A stretch of 53,371 bases of DNA from Phycisphaerae bacterium (GTDB taxonomy: Bacteria > Planctomycetota > Phycisphaerae > Sedimentisphaerales > UBA12454): NCBI GenBank assembly GCA_026386845.1, contig JAPLMW010000094.1, positions 1-53,371 of the forward strand, given 5' to 3'. Shown here one piece after another: positions 7,954 through 15,829 of this stretch (position 1 is the first letter of the stretch; each line of letters opens with the position of its first letter). The notes under the pieces were generated by a model. It saw only the letters and a list, made by a program, of their open reading frames with translations. It did not search any database and was not told where the DNA came from. The position numbers and the translations under genes were made by a program.

Positions 7954-9801
7954 ATGGGTCAGATAAAAGTACTTGACCAGAATATGGTAAATATGATTGC
8001 TGCCGGCGAGGTAATCGAAAGACCCGCCAGCGTAGTCAAAGAGCTTGTCGAAAACAGCATTGACGCAGGCGCGACCGAGATAAATATCTATATAGAAGAA
8101 GGGGGAATAAAACTCATCCGCGTAGTCGATAACGGCTGCGGAATGGACAATGCCGACCTTGCACTTGCGTTTGAGCCGCACGCGACAAGTAAACTTAAAA
8201 CCATCGCCGATTTACTGAACATCTCCACTATGGGCTTTCGCGGCGAGGCCCTTGCGAGCATTGCCGCTGTGGCCAAGGTTGCCATTGTCAGCAGATGTGC
8301 GGACACAATTGTGGATTCGACCCATTCGGCAAGCTCAGGGCAGGCAGGCTCACCACAAGCAGGAGGCAAAATAGAAATCGACTGCGGCGTGAAAGATGAT
8401 ATTCGGCCGTGCAGCGCCGGTCTCGGCACAGCCGTTGAGGTGCGAAATCTCTTTTATAAACTGCCTGCGAGGAAAAAATTTCTGCGAACGGCGAATACCG
8501 AAATGACTCATATCATCGAGCAGTTTACAAGAGTTGCTCTCGCTCATACCGATATTTCGATGGCTTTGTTTCATAATGACAGGGAGCTTTACCGTTTGTC
8601 CGCCGATTCTGGGATAAGACAGCGAATCGCGAAATTGTTTTCTGCCGAGCTTGCCGAGGCTCTGCTCGAATTGCAAAGCACCGAACGAAATCTAAAGCTG
8701 GCCGCACTGCTTTGCAAGCCTGAAAACGGCAGGGCAAATACTAAATTTCAGTATTTTTTCCTGAACGGCAGATATATCCGCGATAAATTTCTCTCTGCCG
8801 CTGTCAGGGAGGCGTATCGAGGACTAATTGAGCCGGATAAACACCCGGTAGTTTTTCTTTTCCTGCAAATGCCGCCTCAAAACTTTGATGTAAACGTTCA
8901 TCCGACAAAAACAGAAGTCAGGTTCGACGATTCCAATCTCGTATATTCGCAGATTCTGGCTCTTATACGCGAAAAACTGCTGTCAATGGACCTTGATGTG
9001 CAGGCAAAACTGCCAAAGAGCGGCCAAATGCCGGTGTCTGGGGAAAGCCAGGAGATAAAACAGTCCATTGCCGGCGCAATGGCGGAGTTTTTCAGTCAAA
9101 ACAGGCAGGGCGAGGTTCCGCAGAGACATTTTGATTTTTCAAAAATCGCGCAAAAAAGTGATTCGGTTGTAGCTGAGCAAAGAGATAATTTTTACAATCA
9201 GCCTGTTTCGCAGGTAAATGAAATTCCGCAGTATCTTCAGATTCACGACAGTTACATAATAGCTCAGACTGAAGACGGATTTTTAATCATAGACCAGCAT
9301 GCCCTGCACGAGAGAATAATATATGAAGACCTGTGCAGACGCCTTGCATCCGGCAGCGGCGCCAAACTCGAATCTCAGAAACTGCTCATACCGGAAAGTT
9401 TTGAGCTGACCGCTGCGCAGTCTCAGATACTTGAAGCAAACAAAGATTTGCTTCAGCGTCTCGGTATTGAGCTTGAACCCTTTGGGCCCGGCATCTGGGC
9501 GGTGCAGGCGTTTCCCAGTCTATTGGGCAGTGTCAAGCCGGTTGAGTTTATTATAGATATGCTGGATGTGCTGACCGACAGCGTAGGCAAAATAGATTCC
9601 GAAAGACTTCTGCATAAAATTCTTGATTTGGCGGCGTGTAAGGCGGCTGTAAAAGCAGGACAGAAACTGAACCCCACCGAAGTCAGTAAACTATTGACCG
9701 ATAAAAACACTGTTGAACGCGTCAGCCGATGTCCACATGGAAGACCGACCGCAATAAAATTCAGCCTTGCAGAATTAGAAAAGCAATTCAAAAGAACCTG
9801 A
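7954..9801 (+). CDS. mutL: DNA mismatch repair protein MutL (endonuclease type)
   Basis: 615 residues. N-terminal GHKL ATPase: ELVENSIDAGA, VDNGCGM and GFRGEALASIAAV; then the linker; then the dimerisation and nuclease domain. DQHALHERIIYE near residue 447 fits the DQHA(X)2E(X)4E metal-binding motif of nicking MutL proteins, and ACKAAVKAG and CPHGRP at the end complete the site. It therefore probably nicks DNA itself, as in bacteria without MutH. Residues 121-134 (DSTHSASSGQAGSP) are encoded by a dispersed DNA repeat inserted in frame in a loop of the ATPase domain, between the SRCAD strand and KIEID. The start has no strong ribosome binding site; coupling to gpmI is likely. Confidence 0.95.
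   Translation: MGQIKVLDQNMVNMIAAGEVIERPASVVKELVENSIDAGATEINIYIEEGGIKLIRVVDNGCGMDNADLALAFEPHATSKLKTIADLLNISTMGFRGEALASIAAVAKVAIVSRCADTIVDSTHSASSGQAGSPQAGGKIEIDCGVKDDIRPCSAGLGTAVEVRNLFYKLPARKKFLRTANTEMTHIIEQFTRVALAHTDISMALFHNDRELYRLSADSGIRQRIAKLFSAELAEALLELQSTERNLKLAALLCKPENGRANTKFQYFFLNGRYIRDKFLSAAVREAYRGLIEPDKHPVVFLFLQMPPQNFDVNVHPTKTEVRFDDSNLVYSQILALIREKLLSMDLDVQAKLPKSGQMPVSGESQEIKQSIAGAMAEFFSQNRQGEVPQRHFDFSKIAQKSDSVVAEQRDNFYNQPVSQVNEIPQYLQIHDSYIIAQTEDGFLIIDQHALHERIIYEDLCRRLASGSGAKLESQKLLIPESFELTAAQSQILEANKDLLQRLGIELEPFGPGIWAVQAFPSLLGSVKPVEFIIDMLDVLTDSVGKIDSERLLHKILDLAACKAAVKAGQKLNPTEVSKLLTDKNTVERVSRCPHGRPTAIKFSLAELEKQFKRT
8314..8355. repeat. Dispersed 40-bp repeat, copy 2 (inside mutL)
   Basis: GATTCGACCCATTCGGCAAG ... 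GGGCAGGCAGGCTCACCA. It is nearly identical to 45478-45517 and similar to 277-317. It lies wholly in the mutL reading frame and adds 14 codons without a stop. The frame used here differs by one base from that used by the copy in the zf-TFIIB gene. Confidence 0.9.
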
Positions 9802-9845
9802 TAAGTCCTTTTGCCACAGGAAGTTACGAATAAAACTTAAATAGC

Positions 9846-9874
9846 TTGCAAACCAATTGCACCCTTAATATAGT
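9846..9874 (+). promoter_or_regulatory. Sigma-70-type promoter of the DksA-like gene
   Basis: TTGCAA (9846-9851), 17 bases, TATAGT (9869-9874), located in the 135-base gap after mutL. The expected start of transcription near 9881 leaves a leader of about 56 bases before the ATG at 9937. No riboswitch-like fold is evident. Confidence 0.68.
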
Positions 9875-9936
9875 ATTGGCTCTTAAAACAGACGGTTTTT
9901 TAGCCGATAAAGGTCAAAGACCCGAAAGATTGACTT

Positions 9937-10497
9937 ATGCTTAAAAAAATTATTAACTGGCAAAAACGCGCGATGAAGAAAAAAGAGGACATAAAGAAAA
10001 AAATAATTCAGAACAGGATTTCAAAAAAACCTGTTCCGAAAAAGAAGCCTGCGCCCATATATACAAAGACAAGCGAATATCTTACCGAAGGAGAAGTTGA
10101 GCATTACAAGCAGCTTCTGCTCGACAAGATGCGGGAAATTGTCGGCGACGTCAATTCCATCGAGGATGAGGCACTGAAAAAGTCCAGACTTGACGCCAGC
10201 GGCGACCTTTCAAGCATGCCGATACATATGGCTGATATCGGCACTGATAATTATGAGCAGGAATTTGCCCTGAATCTGCTCGATGGCGAAAGAAAACTGC
10301 TTCGCGATATAATAGAAGCTCTGCAGCGAATTGAGGAAGGCATTTATGGTATATGCGAAGTTACCGGCAGAGCGATTCCAAAGGAGCGACTTGAAGCAAG
10401 ACCATGGGCGAGATATTGCATCGAATATGTCAAACTTGTCGAAAAAGGAATTGTCAGAGAAGGCGAATCTGTGCCTGAAGGCGTCGAAATAGACTGA
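9937..10497 (+). CDS. DksA/TraR-family regulator with a reduced zinc finger
   Basis: 186 residues. The first 45 or so are very lysine-rich and unusual for the family. A coiled-coil region (YLTEGEVEHYKQLLLDKMREI, approx. residues 48-70, and LLDGERKLLRDIIEALQRIEEG) and a C-terminal zinc-finger remnant follow. The DksA finger normally has four cysteines in two CxxC pairs. Here only Cys140 and Cys161 remain (YGICEVTGRAI and YCIEY), so each pair has lost its second cysteine. DksA-family proteins enter the secondary channel of RNA polymerase and modulate promoters; whether this one binds zinc is doubtful. It has its own promoter and terminator, so it is probably a single-gene unit. Confidence 0.82.
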   Translation: MLKKIINWQKRAMKKKEDIKKKIIQNRISKKPVPKKKPAPIYTKTSEYLTEGEVEHYKQLLLDKMREIVGDVNSIEDEALKKSRLDASGDLSSMPIHMADIGTDNYEQEFALNLLDGERKLLRDIIEALQRIEEGIYGICEVTGRAIPKERLEARPWARYCIEYVKLVEKGIVREGESVPEGVEID

Positions 10498-10528
10498 TTA
10501 GTCCAAGTGATTATTTTTAGCTTTTTAC

Positions 10529-10557
10529 GCCCGCTAAATTATTGCAGCGGGCTTTTT
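10529..10557 (+). terminator. Rho-independent terminator
   Basis: GCCCGCT (10529-10535) pairs with AGCGGGC (10546-10552), followed directly by TTTTT and another T-run. It ends the DksA-like transcript 31 bases after its stop codon. Confidence 0.92.
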
Positions 10558-10577
10558 ATTTTTTATAATAATAAGCT

Positions 10578-10793
10578 ATGAAAAGGCGATGTCCAGTTTG
10601 CGGGAAAAAGGTTGAAAAAAGAGCAAAAGATAAAAAACAGACCGCCCAGGTTACAGATTTCTTTCCTTTCTGCTCCCAAAGATGTAAACTGATTGACCTC
10701 AACGCCTGGTTTGAAAGCAAATATATCGTTTCCAGCCCGCTGGATGAGCGTAAAAAAGACGAGCCGGATGAGCCGGAAAATATGTTGAAATAA
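10578..10793 (+). CDS. yacG: DNA gyrase inhibitor YacG-like zinc protein
   Basis: 71 residues. RCPVCGKKV and FFPFCSQRCKLIDLNAWF give the C-x2-C ... C-x3-C zinc-binding pattern of YacG, followed by W and an acidic, Pro/Glu-rich tail. In E. coli, YacG binds GyrB and inhibits DNA gyrase; the family is short (60-70 residues) and this fits. It starts just after the terminator of the preceding gene; no strong promoter box is obvious in the 20-base gap, so transcription may begin within the terminator region or read through it. Confidence 0.87.
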   Translation: MKRRCPVCGKKVEKRAKDKKQTAQVTDFFPFCSQRCKLIDLNAWFESKYIVSSPLDERKKDEPDEPENMLK

Positions 10794-10848
10794 ACGCTTA
10801 AAGAGAGATAATATTGTTCTGGCCGTTTTGTTTTGAAAGGATTGTAAA

Positions 10849-12171
10849 ATGACGGAACAAAAGAGCTTATCTGAATGCTGCAGCAGCTTTCTGTTTTTAA
10901 ATATCTTCAGGACATTCAAGATAGCGATTCAGCCCGCAAGGCTTCTGACTGCTTTTCTGGCACTGGCGATTGTTTTTATTGCCGGCTGGCTGATGGATTT
11001 CAGCAAAACAGTCGTGGTTTCGGGCCAGATTACTGAGCGTCAGATAAGAAGCTCGGCGTTGACCGGCTCGGCAGGTTGGCCGACCGAACTGCACTGTTTT
11101 GTCAACGATTCTCAGCGCATTGACGATTTCATCAAAAGATATAAAGATGGAACGGAAAAGCAGGGTGTTTTTAAGGTCTGGTCACGTTTTTGTCTGGCAC
11201 GGTTTAATCAGGCTGCCGCCTCTTTGACAATGCTGAATTTCAACAATTTTATCATTTCCGTAATGGAATGTGTCGCTGCCTGTATCTGGGCTTTAAAATA
11301 TCATACCATTTACAGCATTGTTTTTCTTTTAATCTCGCTGGCAATGTTTTCCACAGCCGGCGGCGCAATTTGCAGAGGCGCTGCGCTGCATTTTTCGAAG
11401 GATGAAAGACCCGGCATAAGCCAATGCGTGAAATTCGCTCTTAAAAAATTTATTTCGTTTTTCGCCGCTCCGATTGCACCGATAATACTGATTATAGGTT
11501 TAGCGCTGGTAGGTATTTTATCGTTCGGCCTGCTGACAAATATCCCATGGGTAGGTGAGCTTATACTGGCGGTGTTTTTTATAGTAGTTCTGCTCGCGGG
11601 CGCTATGATTACCCTTGCAATTTTCGGCACCGCTGCCGGTGTCAATCTTATGTTCGGTGCGATTGCGTATGAAAATTCTGACGCATTTGATGCCGTAAGC
11701 AGGTCGTGGCGTTATGTTTATTACAGGCCGTGGCGGCTTGGTTTTTATACTTTTCTTGCCGCCATTTACGGCTCAATCAGTTATTTGTTTGTAAACTTTT
11801 TTGCCTTTTTGATGTTTACGGCAAGCAGGACGTTTCTATCAGCCATTATATGGACAAAAGGGGGCAAGGCCGAGTTGACCAACAAGCTGGATGTTCTGTG
11901 GCCGAAGGTGGAATTTTTCAATTTGGCCGGAGGTGGTGTCGAGACTTCAAAAAATCTGACTGAATCCATTGCGTCTATTATCGTCCATTTAGAAGTATTG
12001 GTTGTTGTCGGATTGGTTCTTGCTTTTGCCATTAGTTTTTATTTTTCGGCCGGCACCATTATCTATTGTCTATTGAGAAATAAAGTTGATAATATCACAC
12101 TTGACAATGTCTTTGTTGAAACTGAACGTATAACCCAGCCCGACCAAACTCAAGGCTCACAGATGCAGTAA
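10849..12171 (+). CDS. Multi-pass inner-membrane protein, unknown function
   Basis: 440 residues with about six or seven hydrophobic segments (near residues 32-48, 130-165, 200-265, 300-325 and 388-412). The stretch LLTAFLALAIVFIAGWLMD after an N-terminal cytoplasmic part and a closing segment (FSAGTIIYCLLRN) suggest an integral membrane protein. No catalytic or transport motif is recognised. Genes of similar look are common in Planctomycetota, but I cannot name a family. The region near residues 70-85 is coded by a GC-rich, partly palindromic patch that is not an obvious repeat copy. The next gene, a sugar dehydratase, begins 28 bases later on the same strand. Confidence 0.7.
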   Translation: MTEQKSLSECCSSFLFLNIFRTFKIAIQPARLLTAFLALAIVFIAGWLMDFSKTVVVSGQITERQIRSSALTGSAGWPTELHCFVNDSQRIDDFIKRYKDGTEKQGVFKVWSRFCLARFNQAAASLTMLNFNNFIISVMECVAACIWALKYHTIYSIVFLLISLAMFSTAGGAICRGAALHFSKDERPGISQCVKFALKKFISFFAAPIAPIILIIGLALVGILSFGLLTNIPWVGELILAVFFIVVLLAGAMITLAIFGTAAGVNLMFGAIAYENSDAFDAVSRSWRYVYYRPWRLGFYTFLAAIYGSISYLFVNFFAFLMFTASRTFLSAIIWTKGGKAELTNKLDVLWPKVEFFNLAGGGVETSKNLTESIASIIVHLEVLVVVGLVLAFAISFYFSAGTIIYCLLRNKVDNITLDNVFVETERITQPDQTQGSQMQ

Positions 12172-12199
12172 TTATTAACCGGAATTTGCGAAAGTAAGT

Positions 12200-14149
12200 A
12201 TGGTTGAAAAAGATAAAGATATTCAGACCAAAGAATCTGATGATAAGGGAAGTCAGAAATCGCTGTCTGCGGGATTGCTGCAGTTTCGAAAGCAGATAAT
12301 AGTGCTTGCGCATATTGCTGCTTTTGCGTTAAGTCTATTAATGGCTTTTCTGCTCGTCTTTAATATGCAGTTTCAGAGAGAATGGTTTTTTGTACAGTAC
12401 CCCAGACTTCTTGTATTTTTCATTATAATAAAGCTGGTTGTATTCGGCTATTTTAGACAATTTCAGGGCTGGTGGCGGTTTGTAGGCATTTCCGACCTGC
12501 TGGCTATTGTGAAGGCTTCGCTTGTCAGCACGCTGGTTTTGGTTGTCCTATGGTTCAGCCTTCTGCAGGTCGAAGCCGTCAGGATAAAATCGCAGGATTT
12601 GACTACTATCAGCCAGGCCGTTTTCATTCTCGATATGTTTGCGACGATTGTATTTCTTGGCGGTCTGCGTATGGCCGTGCGGCTATATCATGAAGAGTTT
12701 CTTACTGAAGCCGGCGGCAAACTGAAAAGATTTCTGATTATAGGTGCAGGTAATGCCGGCGAAGCCCTGCTTCGTGAGCTGCATCGCATGCCGGTTGAGC
12801 AGTATGATGTGATAGGTTTTATTGATGATGACCCCGCAAAGCGGGGTATGGAGATACACGGTATTCCTGTTCTTGGAAAGGTTGACCAGCTTCCACAAAT
12901 CTGCGCAAAGCAGAACATCGAGGAAATTGCCATTGCTATGCCGAGCGCCACGGCGAAACAACTCAGAAGTGTAGTTCAGATTTGCGAAGGTGCAAAGGTC
13001 AGATTCAGGACCGTTCCATCAATTGCTGATATTGCGAGCGGGAAATTCCGCGTTTCGCAGATTCGTGATGTTGATATCAACGACCTGCTGGGGCGCGAGG
13101 CAATTCAGCTTGACCTTGATATCATCGAACAATATCTCAAAAACAAGGTTATTCTCGTAACAGGCGCCGGCGGTTCCATCGGCTCGGAAATGTGCAGGCA
13201 GGTCTGCAACTTTGAGCCGAAGCTTTTGCTCCTTCTCGAACAGGCTGAAAACGCATTGTTTTTTATCGAAAGAGAGCTTCGCAAAAGTTTCCCGAAAGTT
13301 GCTATGGAAACTATTATATGTGATATCATCGACAAAAAAAGAGTTGAACAGATTTTTGAAAAATCCAGGCCTGAAATTGTTATTCATGCTGCCGCCCATA
13401 AACATGTGCCCCTGATGGAACTCAATTCAGGCGAGGCGATAAAAAATAATGTTGTCGGGACGAGGACGGTTGCAGATGCAGCGGATAAATACGGTGCCGG
13501 CAGCTTTGTAATGATAAGTACGGACAAGGCCGTAAATCCGACGAGTATTATGGGTTCTTCCAAACGCATCGCTGAGATGTATATTCAGGACCTCAACAAA
13601 ACCAGCAGTACGCATTTTGTAACCGTCAGGTTCGGCAACGTTCTCGGCTCGAACGGCTCGGTTGTGCCGGTATTTAAAAGTCAAATTGCCTACGGCGGAC
13701 CTGTAACCGTCACGCATCCGGAAATGAAAAGATACTTTATGACGATACCGGAGGCATCCCAGCTTGTTCTTCAGGCGGCCGCTATGGGAAAGGGAGGGGA
13801 AATATTTGTGCTTGATATGGGAGAGCCTGTCAAAATTGTTGACCTTGCCAAGGAACTTATTACGCTTAGCGGTTTTAGGCCCGGCGAAGATATCGAAATT
13901 GTTTTTACCGGCATCCGGCCGGGCGAGAAACTCTTTGAAGAGCTTTCTGTCAAAGGCGAAAATATGGTGCCTACCCGCCATTCTAAAATCGGAATCTGGG
14001 GGAATAATATCCCCTTTACCAGGGAACAGCTGCATCAGATGATAAATAATATTATTGCTATAGCGGATACACAGGATTATGCACGAATTGTTTCCTTAAT
14101 AAAACAAATGGTTCCTGAATACATAGGAGACAAAGTTAATAAAAACTGA
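12200..14149 (+). CDS. Membrane-bound nucleotide-sugar 4,6-dehydratase (WbpM/CapD/PglF family)
   Basis: 649 residues, the normal size of the large membrane form. Four membrane helices (about residues 30-160), a CoA-binding-like Rossmann domain (IIGAGNAGEALLRELH, about residue 180), then the catalytic short-chain dehydrogenase domain with GAGGSIGSE for NAD binding (about residue 318), HAAAHKHVPLME and STDKAVNPTSIMGSSKR. The family uses MxxxK in place of YxxxK, and SIMGSSK fits this. These enzymes convert UDP-GlcNAc or related sugars to 4-keto-6-deoxy intermediates for O-antigen, capsule or protein glycans. No other glycan genes are next to it except kdsA a few genes on. A terminator follows. 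Confidence 0.92.
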   Translation: MVEKDKDIQTKESDDKGSQKSLSAGLLQFRKQIIVLAHIAAFALSLLMAFLLVFNMQFQREWFFVQYPRLLVFFIIIKLVVFGYFRQFQGWWRFVGISDLLAIVKASLVSTLVLVVLWFSLLQVEAVRIKSQDLTTISQAVFILDMFATIVFLGGLRMAVRLYHEEFLTEAGGKLKRFLIIGAGNAGEALLRELHRMPVEQYDVIGFIDDDPAKRGMEIHGIPVLGKVDQLPQICAKQNIEEIAIAMPSATAKQLRSVVQICEGAKVRFRTVPSIADIASGKFRVSQIRDVDINDLLGREAIQLDLDIIEQYLKNKVILVTGAGGSIGSEMCRQVCNFEPKLLLLLEQAENALFFIERELRKSFPKVAMETIICDIIDKKRVEQIFEKSRPEIVIHAAAHKHVPLMELNSGEAIKNNVVGTRTVADAADKYGAGSFVMISTDKAVNPTSIMGSSKRIAEMYIQDLNKTSSTHFVTVRFGNVLGSNGSVVPVFKSQIAYGGPVTVTHPEMKRYFMTIPEASQLVLQAAAMGKGGEIFVLDMGEPVKIVDLAKELITLSGFRPGEDIEIVFTGIRPGEKLFEELSVKGENMVPTRHSKIGIWGNNIPFTREQLHQMINNIIAIADTQDYARIVSLIKQMVPEYIGDKVNKN

Positions 14150-14170
14150 TTATAGATGGAATGCATATAA

Positions 14171-14203
14171 AAAAACCCGCCCCTAATGATGGGCGGGTTT
14201 TTT
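14171..14203. terminator. Bidirectional terminator between the dehydratase and xer genes
   Basis: An A-run, then CCCGCCC (14176-14182) paired with GGGCGGG (14191-14197), followed by six Ts. It can serve the plus-strand dehydratase and the minus-strand recombinase, whose stop codons face each other. Confidence 0.93.
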
Positions 14204-14219
14204 GTTGTCCCAGGGTTTG

Positions 14220-15215
14220 TTATGAATTTTGTTTCTGTTCATCACGAGGATGAGCGCTGTCATAGACTTCTTTTAACTTCTTTGTGGTAAGATGCGTGTA
14301 AATCTGGGTTGTTGACAGCGATTGATGGCCTAAAAGCTCCTGAACGCTTCGCAGGTCAGCCCCATTATTGAGCATATGGGTTGCAAAACTGTGTCTTAAC
14401 GTATGCGGGCTGATTGACGGGTCAAGACCTGCTATCTTGAGATATTTATCCATCTTTCTGCGGACGCTTCTTGTGCTGAGTCTTTTGCCGTGCTTGTTGA
14501 CAAACAGAACCTTCGAATCAAAGTTGCCGTTACTCTGTGCACGTTTATTGCGGAACTCCATATAGTGCTGAATTGCCTGAAGCGAGGATGAACCTATCGG
14601 AGTCAATCTTTCCTTTTTGCCTTTGCCTCTAATGTGCAGAACCTCACTGAGAAAATCCACATCGTCGATATTGAGCCCAACCAGCTCGCTGACTCTCACG
14701 CCGGTGCTGTAAAGGGTTTCCATTATCGCACGGTCTCTGGCGCCGAGCCAGTTGTCAGTCGGCGGTGTCTCAATCAGTTTTTTAACCTGTTCGTATTCGA
14801 GAAATTTGGGCAGTTTCTTTTCCTGCTTCGGCGTTCTGACCGCCGTAACAGGATTAGTGCTCAAATGCCCCCGTTTTACGAGAAACTTATAGAAACTTCG
14901 CAGTGTCGCCAGTTTTCTGGCAGTAGTAGATTTCGAATATTGTTTATCGTTCAGAGCGGCCATAAAGGCTCGAACGACATCGGTTGTTATCGACAAAAGA
15001 AGCTGCTCAATTTTCGTTTCTGTTTGTGTGGCGACAGAACCGCCCGTGTTGTGGTTGCCGCCGGACCAGCCCTCTGAAGAGCGGCCGCCTTCGCCGCTCA
15101 GGTATTGGCAGAACTGCCCGATGTCTGCGTTGTAACACTTTGCTGTATGTTCGGAGAAGTGCTTCTCAAATTTTAGATAATCCAGAAACTCATGAATAAT
15201 CGGGCAAATTTCCAT
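14220..15215 (-). CDS. Tyrosine recombinase of the XerC/XerD type
   Basis: 331 residues from ATG 15215, which has GGAG 9 bases upstream; a TTG at 15230 would include that ribosome binding site and is unlikely. An N-terminal SAM-like core-binding domain (HFSEHTAKCYNADIGQF) is followed by the catalytic domain with the R-K-H-R-H-Y set: STGVRVSELVGL, GKGKKERL, HTLRHSFATHML, LLGHQSLSTTQIYTHL. XerC and XerD resolve chromosome dimers at dif; sequence alone does not tell which one this is. An extra Gly/Ser/Thr-rich stretch of about 35 residues (approx. 47-78) is inserted between the core-binding helices and may be a flexible loop. A small unknown gene lies upstream and may be cotranscribed. Confidence 0.92.
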   Translation of the reverse strand: MEICPIIHEFLDYLKFEKHFSEHTAKCYNADIGQFCQYLSGEGGRSSEGWSGGNHNTGGSVATQTETKIEQLLLSITTDVVRAFMAALNDKQYSKSTTARKLATLRSFYKFLVKRGHLSTNPVTAVRTPKQEKKLPKFLEYEQVKKLIETPPTDNWLGARDRAIMETLYSTGVRVSELVGLNIDDVDFLSEVLHIRGKGKKERLTPIGSSSLQAIQHYMEFRNKRAQSNGNFDSKVLFVNKHGKRLSTRSVRRKMDKYLKIAGLDPSISPHTLRHSFATHMLNNGADLRSVQELLGHQSLSTTQIYTHLTTKKLKEVYDSAHPRDEQKQNS

Positions 15216-15260
15216 TTTTATTGTCTCCAAACCGCCATATTAACAATGAAAGTTTTTTCT

Positions 15261-15518
15261 CTAAATTTCAAAAGACTCAACAATTTCCGGTGCCGGGTCA
15301 TTCAACAGTCTGTCGGCTTCGCTTATCAGCGACTGAACAAGCTTGAAACTCAGAACAGCGGCGTCAAACCAGTCAAAACTGGTACGACTATCCGATGCCT
15401 GTGTAATCAGCGCCTCAAGAAGTTTATCTTCGCAGCCTGCCTGATAACGGAATATGTACTTTTCAGAACCTTTCCTGAGAACAAGTTGTTTTAAATTCTG
15501 GTTCAATTGTCTGCTCAT
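15261..15518 (-). CDS. Small conserved-looking protein, unknown
   Basis: 85 residues, mostly helical, with no signal peptide and no recognised motif (starts MSRQLNQNLKQLVLRKGSEK; later SFDWFDAAVLSFKLVQSLI). The reading frame has a sensible amino-acid mix and is 45 bases upstream of the recombinase gene on the same strand. I regard it as a probable real gene but cannot assign a function. Confidence 0.6.
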   Translation of the reverse strand: MSRQLNQNLKQLVLRKGSEKYIFRYQAGCEDKLLEALITQASDSRTSFDWFDAAVLSFKLVQSLISEADRLLNDPAPEIVESFEI

Positions 15519-15538
15519 TTTTTAGAATAAATAACCAC

Positions 15539-15652
15539 ATAACAATTATCGGCCGAATAGCCGGACCGATAACTAAATTTTAAAAATTTTCCCAAAATTA
15601 GCTGTTTTATCGCGCAGTTGTTATATAGAGGTTATCGGCCATAAATTGTTAT
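15539..15652. repeat. Inverted repeats with TTATCGG motifs in a 311-base intergenic region
   Basis: ATAACAATTATCGGCC (15539-15554) is mirrored by GGCCATAAATTGTTAT (15637-15652) at 14 of 16 positions. Within it TTATCGG (15546-15552) faces CCGATAA (15566-15572), and GTTATCGGCC recurs at 15631. The remaining intergenic sequence to 15829 is AT-rich with no gene that I can support. The motif repetition could be regulator sites for the minus-strand small gene/xer unit. Confidence 0.5.
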
Positions 15653-15829
15653 TTTCTTTAAGGGTTAAACCAAAAGATTTTAAATAAGTGCTTTTGTTTT
15701 AAGGGTGTTAGCTTGATTGGCAGGAAGGTTGAAATTCGTAATTACATTGCTTTTTTGAAATGATATCCCAGCGATATAAGATATCAGTATTATTAAGGCC
15801 AAAAAGGAGTTTCGGGGTCTGTTTTTCTG

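Noticed and set aside
11063-11096. GC-rich palindromic patch in the membrane protein gene (GGCTCGGCAGGTTGGCCGAC)
   Set aside because: Suggestive of a REP-like insert but not alignable with the three clear copies; could be normal coding sequence.
13427-14035. 202-residue minus-strand ORF
   Set aside because: Opposite the conserved catalytic domain of the nucleotide-sugar dehydratase.
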